From JBFWNZ01 sp050250795 (lineage in GTDB: Bacteria; Pseudomonadota; Alphaproteobacteria; UBA8366), in assembly GCA_050250795.1 (NCBI GenBank), contig JBFWNZ010000232.1:1-6370 (forward strand): a DNA stretch of 6,370 nt, given 5' to 3'. Made by a program: the position numbers and the translations under genes. Under the pieces are notes generated by a model. The model worked only from the letters and a program-made list of their open reading frames with translations. It was not told the origin of the DNA and ran no database searches. Each line of letters opens with the position of its first letter. The first letter of the stretch is position 1. Positions 1 through 4,783 of the stretch are shown piece by piece.

Positions 1-657
1 TGCGCCGATATCGACATGGCCGGTGCGGTACGCGCGGCCAAGACCGTGTCGGACGCGGCCGGCCAGGGCGCGGGGCTGGCGGTGCGCTGCGACGTGACCA
101 GCCGCAAGAGCATCGACGACGCGGTCAAGGCCGGGCTCGACCGCTTCGGCGGCATCGACTTTCAGTTCAATTCGGCCGGCGCGGCCTCGAAGCGCTCCAA
201 ATTCCTCGATATCGACGAGGATCTCTGGGAGAAGACATACGATCTGAACGTCAAGGGCGTGTTCATGTGCATGCAGGCGGTGCTGCCGCACATGCTGGAG
301 CGCGGCAAGGGCGTGATCGTCAACATGGCCAGCATCGCGCACAAGAAGGGCGGCCCCGGCACCTCGGTCCACTATGCCTCGTCCAAGGGTGCGGTGGTGA
401 CGATGACGCTGGGCGTCGCGCGCGAATTCGCCGACCGCGGCATCCGCTGCCTGTCGCTGTCGCCGGGGCCGATCGACACGCCGTTCCAGGGCGTGTCCTC
501 GCCGGAGCTGCTGAAAAGCTTCCTCAGCTATATCCCGATGGGCCGCTTCGGCACTGCCGACGAGGTGGCGGAGATGGCGCTGTTCGTCTGCTCGGACGCC
601 TGCGAGTACATGACCGCCGACACGATCATCATGAGCGGCGGCGCCGGCTGGCGGTAG
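1..657 (+). CDS. SDR-family NAD(P)-dependent oxidoreductase, 5' end missing
   Basis: Cytosolic oxidoreductase of the classical short-chain dehydrogenase/reductase family, interconverting an alcohol and a carbonyl with NAD(P)(H). The frame is open from base 1, so the ATG at 16 is internal: the residues before it (CADID) fit the end of beta-strand 2, and about 30 residues with the glycine-rich TGxxxGxG loop lie outside the window. Counting from the first visible codon, I see NSAG at 57-60, the helix-4 Asn83 in LNVKG, Ser111 in NMASIA, and the YxxxK pair Tyr125/Lys129, which complete the Asn-Ser-Tyr-Lys tetrad. SPGPIDTPF follows, and the protein ends in MSGGAGWR as classical SDRs do. An Asp at the end of beta-2 usually means NAD(H) rather than NADP(H), which is an inference here. 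The substrate cannot be told from sequence. It converges on the VOC gene. The family is certain and the reaction open. Confidence 0.93.
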   Translation, partial: CADIDMAGAVRAAKTVSDAAGQGAGLAVRCDVTSRKSIDDAVKAGLDRFGGIDFQFNSAGAASKRSKFLDIDEDLWEKTYDLNVKGVFMCMQAVLPHMLERGKGVIVNMASIAHKKGGPGTSVHYASSKGAVVTMTLGVAREFADRGIRCLSLSPGPIDTPFQGVSSPELLKSFLSYIPMGRFGTADEVAEMALFVCSDACEYMTADTIIMSGGAGWR

Positions 658-662
658 CGGCA

Positions 663-687
663 CCATCCTCCGTCCGGCTCAGGATGG
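663..687 (+). terminator. Short hairpin just after the SDR gene
   Basis: A perfect 7-bp stem, CCATCCT (663-669) with AGGATGG (681-687), has an 11-nt loop and starts 6 nt after the SDR stop codon. No run of T follows, so it is not a textbook intrinsic terminator, though it could protect the 3' end of the mRNA. The right arm and what follows (CTCAGGATG, then GGGGAG) resemble the start of the repeat at 847-860, so this may be a decayed copy of that second repeat family. Confidence 0.3.
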
Positions 688-721
688 GGAGCTTTGCATG
701 AAGCGGAGTGGCGCTGGAGAA

Positions 722-750
722 AGATGGCCGGGTCAAGCCCGGCCATGACG
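722..750 (+). repeat. REP-like hairpin A (GGCC type, + orientation)
   Basis: A 29-nt element consists of AG, arm ATGGCCGGG (724-732), loop TCAAG (733-737), arm CCCGGCCAT (738-746) and tail GACG. The 9-bp stem is perfect. It is the left half of a doublet with hairpin B and lies in the gap between the convergent SDR and VOC genes. The 41 nt at 711-751 recur without a mismatch at 4676-4716. The extragenic position after a 3' end and the copy number are those of REP elements. It could act as a transcription terminator or mRNA stabiliser, but there is no T-tract. Confidence 0.85.
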
Positions 751-774
751 ATTGTTTGTAATTTCAATTGATTG

Positions 775-803
775 CGTCATGCGCGGACTTGATCCGCGCA
801 TCT
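775..803 (-). repeat. REP-like hairpin B (CGCG type, - orientation)
   Basis: On the + strand it reads CGTC, arm ATGCGCGGA (779-787), loop CTTGA (788-792), arm TCCGCGCAT (793-801), CT. Read on the minus strand, it has the same order as hairpin A: AG, arm, loop TCAAG, arm, GACG. It differs from A only by base-pair swaps matched on both arms. A and B face tail to tail across a 24-nt spacer (751-774), the same spacing as in doublet E/F. Confidence 0.85.
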
Positions 804-844
804 GCTGCGAACGGTAAGTCCGTCGTCGGTCCGGCCGCAAAAGG

Positions 845-912
845 TCCTCAGGATGAGGGGAGGCGGCGAGCCGAATCCGAAGGCGCCTCATGCTGAGCCT
901 GACGAAGCATGA
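845..912. repeat. Second intergenic inverted-repeat element
   Basis: CTCAGGATGAGG (847-858) and CCTCATGCTGAG (886-897) are complementary at 11 of 12 positions, with a 27-nt loop. The right arm can instead fold with the sequence beyond it: TCATGCT (888-894) with AGCATGA (906-912), a perfect 7-bp stem. The two folds exclude each other. The element ends just before the complement of the VOC stop codon (914-916), so it forms the 3' end of the VOC transcript. From memory, sequences of the type CCTCATGCTGAG...GAAGCATGA are dispersed intergenic repeats in many alphaproteobacteria; a genome-wide count would confirm it. Confidence 0.55.
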
Positions 913-913
913 C

Positions 914-1336
914 CTATGCCGCCTCGGGCGCGAAGACGCGCTCGGGCGGCATCGACTTGAACTCGATTACGTTCCCGCAGCCGTCGGGGAACAGCATGAT
1001 GTGCTGTTCCTTGATCGAGCCGGCATGCATGACCTGCGGCACGATTGTGAAGGGATGCGCGGCGGCCTGCAGCCGGTCCGCCAGCGGCTGCCACAGATCC
1101 AGGGGCACGATGACGCCGAAATGCCGGACCGGCGCGCCATCCGAGGTGTTCGGACCGTTCTGGCCGGCCGCATCGGGCCGCACCAGATGCGCCACGACAT
1201 GGTGGCCGAAGAAGTCGATATCGAAGCGGTTCCTCATCTCGCGCCCGACCTGGCAGCCCAGCATGCCGGCGTAGAAATCCTTGGCGCGTGCGAGGTCGGA
1301 GACGGCGATGGACAGGTGGAACAGCGTGTCCGGCAT
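914..1336 (-). CDS. VOC superfamily protein (glyoxalase/extradiol dioxygenase-like)
   Basis: A 140-residue cytosolic protein of the vicinal oxygen chelate superfamily, built from two beta-alpha-beta-beta-beta modules. Module 1 covers about residues 4-52 (FHLSIAVSDL, then FYAGMLGCQVGRE and DFFGHHVVAHLV). Module 2 covers about 70-130 (RHFGVIV to GNVIEFK). His7, His72 and Glu125 occupy the usual metal-ligand positions, and His50 is a further candidate. Members act as glyoxalases, extradiol dioxygenases, isomerases or resistance proteins, and the substrate cannot be told here. DFFGHHVVAHL with GNVIEFK is typical of a widespread single-domain group of about 140 residues. The start is supported by GGGAGG on the minus strand a few bases upstream of the ATG. 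It is divergent from the AidB-like gene across a 110-bp gap, so the two may share regulation. Confidence 0.9.
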   Translation of the reverse strand: MPDTLFHLSIAVSDLARAKDFYAGMLGCQVGREMRNRFDIDFFGHHVVAHLVRPDAAGQNGPNTSDGAPVRHFGVIVPLDLWQPLADRLQAAAHPFTIVPQVMHAGSIKEQHIMLFPDGCGNVIEFKSMPPERVFAPEAA

Positions 1337-1368
1337 GGCTTCCCTCCCACGGGTTCGTTTTGCCTCAT

Positions 1369-1416
1369 CCTAGCGCAGGCTTCCGTTGCGTGCGACGGTG
1401 GCGCGGCTGCGCTAGG
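1369..1416. promoter_or_regulatory. Nested inverted repeat in the divergent promoter region
   Basis: CCTAGCGCAG (1369-1378) and CTGCGCTAGG (1407-1416) form a perfect 10-bp inverted repeat with a 28-nt gap. Inside it, CCGTTG (1383-1388) and CGACGG (1393-1398) form a second 6-bp stem with one G-T wobble and a 4-nt loop. It fills most of the 110-bp space between the VOC (-) and AidB-like (+) start codons. It could be an operator shared by the two genes, or a structured 5' leader in either transcript. I could not find convincing -35/-10 boxes here. Confidence 0.4.
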
Positions 1417-1446
1417 CTGGCGGGAAAAGACGGTCGGGAGGCAGGC

Positions 1447-3222
1447 ATGAGCGCGCAGGCGACGGCTCCGGAGACGGTGGCGCCGGATACCCAGGGGCAG
1501 AATTTCTACCAGCAGGACCGGTCGCTGGCCGATTTGCTGAGGCTCTATCTGGAGCCCGCGCTCTACGACCATCTCCAGCCGCATCTGCGCCATATGGGCT
1601 GGCTGGCGGCGAACGAGATGGACGAATGGGGGCGGCTGGCCGACCGGCACCCGCCGGTGCTGCATCCGCGCGACCGCTTCGGACGCGACGTGCAGCGCAT
1701 CGAGTACCACCCGGCCTATCGCGAGCTGGAGGCGATGGCCTTCGGTCTGTTCGGCATGCATGCGATGTCGCATCGCGGCGGCGTGCTGGGCTGGCCGCAT
1801 CCCTATCCGGCGGTGGCGAAGCACGCCTTCACCTATCTGTTCAACCAGGCGGAGTTCGGGTTGGGCTGCCCGATCAACGTGACCGATAGCGGCATCCTGC
1901 TGCTGCGCCGCTATGGCGACGAGGCGCTGCAGAAGCGCTTCCTGTCGCGCATGCTGTCCCAGGAGATGGCGCGGCTGTGGCAGGGCGCGCAGTTCATGAC
2001 CGAGAAGGAGGGCGGCTCGGATGTCGGTCGCGCGACCACACGCGCCGAACCGGACGGCGAGGGCAACTGGCGCATCACCGGCGAGAAATGGTTCTGCTCC
2101 AACGCCGACGCGCCCGTCGCGCAGCTGCTGGCGCGGCCGGTCGAGGCCGGGCCGGGCACGCGCGGCCTCGGCCTGTTCGTCATGCCGCGCTGGCTGGCGG
2201 ACGGCAGCCCGAACCGCTATCGCATCGTGCGGCTGAAGGACAAGCTGGGCAGCCGGTCGATGGCGTCCGGCGAGATCGTGATGGAGGGTGCCCTCGCCTA
2301 TGCCGTGGGGCGGCTCGACCGCGGCTTCGTCCAGATGGCGGACATGGTGAACTGGTCGCGGCTGTCGAACGGGGTGAAGTCGACCGCGATCATGCGGCGC
2401 GCGGCGCATGACGCGCTGACCGTGGCGCGCAGCCGCATCGCCTTCGGCCATCGGCTGATCGATCTGCCGCTGGCGCGCCGGCAGTTGCTGAAGATATTGC
2501 TGCCGACGGAGGCGGCGCTGTCGGTGTGCATGCTGACGGCGGACGCGCTGGACAAGGCGGAGGATTCGTCCGCCGACCGCTCCGGCGGCTCGCAGGCGGC
2601 GGCTGCGCTGCTGCGCGTCCTGACGCCGGTGCTGAAATACCGGGCGACGCGCGACGCGCGTAAGGTGGCGGGCGACGCGATGGAGATGCGGGGCGGCACC
2701 GGCTATGTCGAGGAGTTCGTGACGCCGCGCCTGCTACGCGACGCGCATCTGGGCTCGATCTGGGAGGGCGCGGGCAATGTGGTGGCGCTGGACGCCATCG
2801 CCCGCGCGGTCGGCCGGCATCACGGGCACGAAATCCTGCGCGAGACGATCCTGAAGAAGCTGGAAGAGGCCGAGGGCGCGCCGCCGGCGCTGGTGGCTCG
2901 CATGCGCGACCTGGCCGAGCGGGCGGTCGATTTCGCGGTCTCGGTCGCGACCCATGGCGAGCGGGAGGCCGACGCGCGGCGCGCGACCTCCGCTCTCTAC
3001 AACGTCACCGCCGCCGCCTCGATGGTCTGGGAGGGCGCGCGGCTGGCCGAACTCACCGGCGATGCGCGCCGCCTGCTCTGGGCGCGCCTTCTGGTCGACC
3101 ACCGGCTGACGTCCCGCGACCCGCTGGCGGCGCAGGACACCGCCTGGGAGGACCGGGCGGCGACCCTGCTGCTGGCCGACGCGCCGGCGCCGATGGAGGC
3201 TGTGGCGCCGCTGCTGGGGTAG
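1447..3222 (+). CDS. AidB-like acyl-CoA dehydrogenase
   Basis: FAD-dependent cytosolic protein of the AidB branch of the acyl-CoA dehydrogenases, 591 residues. From the N-terminus: an AidB-type N-terminal region (about 15-170) with the early GQNFYQQDRSL segment; a middle beta domain with MTEKEGGSDVG (184-194), TGEKWF (211-216) and LKDKLGSRS (263-271); a C-terminal helical domain with EMRGGTGYVEE (413-423) and SIWEGAGNVVALD (437-449); and a helical tail to 591. Glu440 in IWEG aligns with the catalytic glutamate of dehydrogenases. E. coli AidB, about 541 residues, shares these motifs. It binds DNA, is linked to protection from alkylation damage and has weak isovaleryl-CoA dehydrogenase activity. 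Whether this homologue repairs DNA or oxidises an acyl-CoA is open. The start at 1447 has GGGAGG (1436-1441) five bases upstream. The frame is open further upstream, but that part has no family similarity and overlaps the VOC gene. Confidence 0.9.
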   Translation: MSAQATAPETVAPDTQGQNFYQQDRSLADLLRLYLEPALYDHLQPHLRHMGWLAANEMDEWGRLADRHPPVLHPRDRFGRDVQRIEYHPAYRELEAMAFGLFGMHAMSHRGGVLGWPHPYPAVAKHAFTYLFNQAEFGLGCPINVTDSGILLLRRYGDEALQKRFLSRMLSQEMARLWQGAQFMTEKEGGSDVGRATTRAEPDGEGNWRITGEKWFCSNADAPVAQLLARPVEAGPGTRGLGLFVMPRWLADGSPNRYRIVRLKDKLGSRSMASGEIVMEGALAYAVGRLDRGFVQMADMVNWSRLSNGVKSTAIMRRAAHDALTVARSRIAFGHRLIDLPLARRQLLKILLPTEAALSVCMLTADALDKAEDSSADRSGGSQAAAALLRVLTPVLKYRATRDARKVAGDAMEMRGGTGYVEEFVTPRLLRDAHLGSIWEGAGNVVALDAIARAVGRHHGHEILRETILKKLEEAEGAPPALVARMRDLAERAVDFAVSVATHGEREADARRATSALYNVTAAASMVWEGARLAELTGDARRLLWARLLVDHRLTSRDPLAAQDTAWEDRAATLLLADAPAPMEAVAPLLG

Positions 3223-3248
3223 GGGAAAGGAACCGCATCTCCCACAGA

Positions 3249-3277
3249 CGTCATGCGCGGACTTGATCCGCGCATCT
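3249..3277 (-). repeat. REP-like hairpin C (CGCG type, - orientation), left of the GIY-YIG gene
   Basis: CGTC, arm ATGCGCGGA (3253-3261), loop CTTGA, arm TCCGCGCAT (3267-3275), CT: identical to hairpin B over all 29 nt. It lies 26 nt after the AidB-like stop codon and 20 nt before the GIY-YIG start codon. Together with hairpin D it brackets the GIY-YIG gene in inverted orientation. Translated in the + frame it gives MRGLDPRI, which falsely extends the GIY-YIG reading frame. Confidence 0.85.
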
Positions 3278-3297
3278 GCCAGGGGCACGCTCGCGCC

Positions 3298-3585
3298 ATG
3301 CAGGGCGGCTGGGTGTACGTCATGACGAACAGGCCCTACGGGACGCTGTATGTCGGCGTGACCTCCGACCTGCCTCGGCGCGTCTGGGAGCATCGCGAGG
3401 GGTTGGTGGACGGTTTCACCAAGCGCTACGGCCTCAAGCGGCTCGTCTATGCCGAGCGGCATGACGGGATCGCGCGTGCCATCCAACGCGAGAAGACCGT
3501 GAAGCATTGGCCGCGGGCTTGGAAAGTTGCGTTAATCGAAGCCGATAATCCGGATTGGTGCGATCTTCTCGAGACGTTGGGGTAG
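3298..3585 (+). CDS. Small GIY-YIG nuclease-domain protein
   Basis: A 95-residue single-domain protein of the GIY-YIG superfamily, in the small UvrC/YhbQ-like group. The GIY motif is W5-V6-Y7 and the YIG motif Y18-V19-G20 (TLYVGVTSDL). They are followed by Arg28 and His32 (RRVWEH), a basic segment (FTKRYGLKRLVYAE), and the metal-binding Glu65 in QREKTVKHW. It ends with the typical IEADNPDW. All catalytic positions are present, so an active DNA nuclease is plausible, though cellular roles in this group are mostly unknown. I chose the ATG at 3298: the domain begins right there, while the frame upstream to 3253 only translates hairpin C. The ribosome binding site is weak (AGGGG about a dozen bases upstream). 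The gene sits alone between two inverted hairpins and converges on the MBL hydrolase. Confidence 0.87.
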   Translation: MQGGWVYVMTNRPYGTLYVGVTSDLPRRVWEHREGLVDGFTKRYGLKRLVYAERHDGIARAIQREKTVKHWPRAWKVALIEADNPDWCDLLETLG

Positions 3586-3592
3586 GAGCGGC

Positions 3593-3621
3593 AGATGGCC
3601 GGATCAAGTCCGGCCATGACG
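3593..3621 (+). repeat. REP-like hairpin D (GGCC type, + orientation), right of the GIY-YIG gene
   Basis: AG, arm ATGGCCGGA (3595-3603), loop TCAAG (3604-3608), arm TCCGGCCAT (3609-3617), GACG. It begins 7 nt after the GIY-YIG stop codon. Relative to A and E, the pair next to the loop is A-T instead of G-C, changed on both arms. Compared with the reverse complement of hairpin C, 25 of 29 positions agree, and the four differences are two matched pair swaps. It is also the only strong hairpin between the convergent GIY-YIG and MBL genes. Confidence 0.85.
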
Positions 3622-3649
3622 ATTATCGGTGACTTTCCGGGACTTCCCG

Positions 3650-3663
3650 TCCGCGCATGACGA
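3650..3663 (+). repeat. Half copy of the REP-like hairpin
   Basis: The 14 nt TCCGCGCATGACGA match the right arm and tail of a CGCG-type hairpin in + orientation. The left arm and the TCAAG loop are missing; the bases before it (CGGGACTTCCCG, 3637-3648) form only a small palindrome. It lies 28 nt right of hairpin D and 37 nt from the MBL stop codon. It reads as a truncated or decayed copy. Confidence 0.5.
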
Positions 3664-3700
3664 TGAGGTGAAACGGCAGCGCCCCGCCTGTGAGCGCGCC

Positions 3701-4519
3701 CTACGCCGCCTTCGCCAGTTCGAACAGGGTCGTCTTCTCCAACTCGTCGTCGAACCAGGCGGTGATGGCGGCTTCGCGCTTGCCGAGATATTTCGGCTGG
3801 CCGCCTTCCAGCACCATCGGGATGTCGTGGCCCGGCACCAGGATGCTGTCGGGCCGCTTCTCCCAGAACTGCCAGATTTTCGCGATGGAGCGGCTGCTCT
3901 CGGCCGGGTCCATGGTGAGGTCGGCGGCGCGGACCAGCAGTTCGGCGCGATTCTTGGCGGCGTCGCCGGTGAACACCACGTCGCGGTCGCCGCCGTCGAC
4001 GACATAGATCAGGCTACCCGGCGTGTGGCCCGGGACCATATGCGCCGAGATGCCGGGCAGAATCTCCGCCCCGTCGGCGATGCGGCGCAGCTGCGGCGAG
4101 CCGGCCAGCTCGCGGATATACAGCTCGGGCACTAGCAGCGATCCCATCGGCTCCTTCACGGCCCAGTCGAGCTCGGTGCCGCCGATCTGGACGCGGGCGT
4201 TGGGGAACATGACCCAGTTCATGGCGTGGTCGTGATGGGCGTGCGTCAGCAGCACGTCGGTCACGTCGCCCAGCTTCAGGCCGTGGCGCTCGATCTGGCT
4301 TTTCAGGGTGCGGCGCATGCCGAACGGGCCGACATCGATCAGCACGACCCGGCCATGCCCGCGCAGCAGCGCAATGGTGCTCCAGCCCAGCCCGCCATGG
4401 CAGACCGACTTGCCGGGAAAGCCCTGGACCAGGATGTCGATGTCGTAGCCCTGGACCTGCATGCGCTTCGGCGCGGCGGTGCGGCGGGCGGCGGGGGATT
4501 CGTCGGGCGGGGTGGTCAT
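3701..4519 (-). CDS. MBL-fold metallo-hydrolase, lactonase-like
   Basis: A 272-residue cytosolic hydrolase of the metallo-beta-lactamase superfamily with a dinuclear metal site. The ligands are complete: HxHxDH as His93, His95, Asp97, His98 (LTHAHHDH), His165 in VPGHTPGS, the bridging Asp186 in FTGDAAKN, and His231 in VPGHD. The segment IDVGPFGMRRTLKSQIERHGL (61-81) precedes the first motif as in AHL-lactonase-like members, so lactone or ester hydrolysis is possible, but the family is too varied to name a substrate. No signal peptide is seen; the first 18 residues are polar and Pro/Ala-rich. The chosen start has AAGGGA on the minus strand 11 nt upstream. Met20 is an alternative without a visible ribosome binding site. 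It follows the Acd-like gene on the same strand after a 264-bp gap with a hairpin doublet, so co-transcription is possible but not compelling. Confidence 0.9.
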   Translation of the reverse strand: MTTPPDESPAARRTAAPKRMQVQGYDIDILVQGFPGKSVCHGGLGWSTIALLRGHGRVVLIDVGPFGMRRTLKSQIERHGLKLGDVTDVLLTHAHHDHAMNWVMFPNARVQIGGTELDWAVKEPMGSLLVPELYIRELAGSPQLRRIADGAEILPGISAHMVPGHTPGSLIYVVDGGDRDVVFTGDAAKNRAELLVRAADLTMDPAESSRSIAKIWQFWEKRPDSILVPGHDIPMVLEGGQPKYLGKREAAITAWFDDELEKTTLFELAKAA

Positions 4520-4544
4520 GGGTCGGGCGCTCCCTTCGCAAGGG

Positions 4545-4565
4545 GCCGCCGGTTCGGCCGGCGGC
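4545..4565. other. GC-rich hairpin upstream of the MBL gene
   Basis: GCCGCCGG (4545-4552) and CCGGCGGC (4558-4565) form a perfect 8-bp stem with a 5-nt loop, 25 nt upstream of the MBL start codon. In RNA this would be very stable and lies just beyond the ribosome binding site. It may be a leader structure or a chance product of GC-rich sequence. There is no T-tract on either side. Confidence 0.3.
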
Positions 4566-4686
4566 GGTTCGTGGCTGACGCCAGCTTAGGGCGGATGCGG
4601 GGATGCGCCAAGCGGGCGCTGACCGGAGCAGGCGTTGCGTCCGTGTGCCGGAGACCTTCGCGCCAGTGGCGCGACGCGCTGGAGAA

Positions 4687-4715
4687 AGATGGCCGGGTCA
4701 AGCCCGGCCATGACG
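4687..4715 (+). repeat. REP-like hairpin E (GGCC type, + orientation)
   Basis: Identical to hairpin A over the 29-nt element: arms at 4689-4697 and 4703-4711, loop TCAAG at 4698-4702. The identity with A runs over 41 nt (4676-4716). Further left, both copies share AGTGGCGC (707-714 and 4665-4672), with 7 extra bases here. It forms a doublet with hairpin F and lies between the 3' end of the Acd-like gene and the MBL gene. Confidence 0.85.
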
Positions 4716-4739
4716 AGTCCTTTTGATTCCAGACAGATA

Positions 4740-4768
4740 CGTCATGCGCGGACTTAATCCGCGCATCT
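4740..4768 (-). repeat. REP-like hairpin F (CGCG type, - orientation)
   Basis: CGTC, arm ATGCGCGGA (4744-4752), loop CTTAA (4753-4757), arm TCCGCGCAT (4758-4766), CT. The only difference from B and C is one loop base (CTTGA to CTTAA), so the stem is untouched. It starts 15 nt beyond the Acd-like stop codon (minus strand) and pairs tail to tail with E over a 24-nt spacer. Confidence 0.85.
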
Positions 4769-4783
4769 TCATGGAGAGTGGCG

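Noticed and set aside
1288..1446. Upstream extension of the AidB-like reading frame
   Set aside because: It overlaps the start of the VOC gene, shows no family similarity, and the ATG at 1447 has a good GGGAGG site at proper spacing.
1234..2451. 405-codon open frame on the minus strand, antisense to the AidB-like gene
   Set aside because: Its composition (Arg/His/Gln/Ala-rich, no recognisable motif) is typical of the reverse of GC-rich coding sequence, and it overlaps the well-supported VOC and AidB-like genes.
3629..4135. Plus-strand open frame opposite the MBL hydrolase
   Set aside because: A shadow of the MBL gene; the minus strand carries the complete metal-ligand set.
4226..4726. Plus-strand open frame ending in RVKPGHDESF
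   Set aside because: It runs antisense to the MBL gene and ends by translating hairpin E; RVKPGHD is the usual peptide artefact of this repeat.
722..4768. Reading the six hairpins as a CRISPR array
   Set aside because: Copies alternate in orientation, spacing is irregular overall (24 nt, hundreds of bases or kilobases), and whole genes lie between them.
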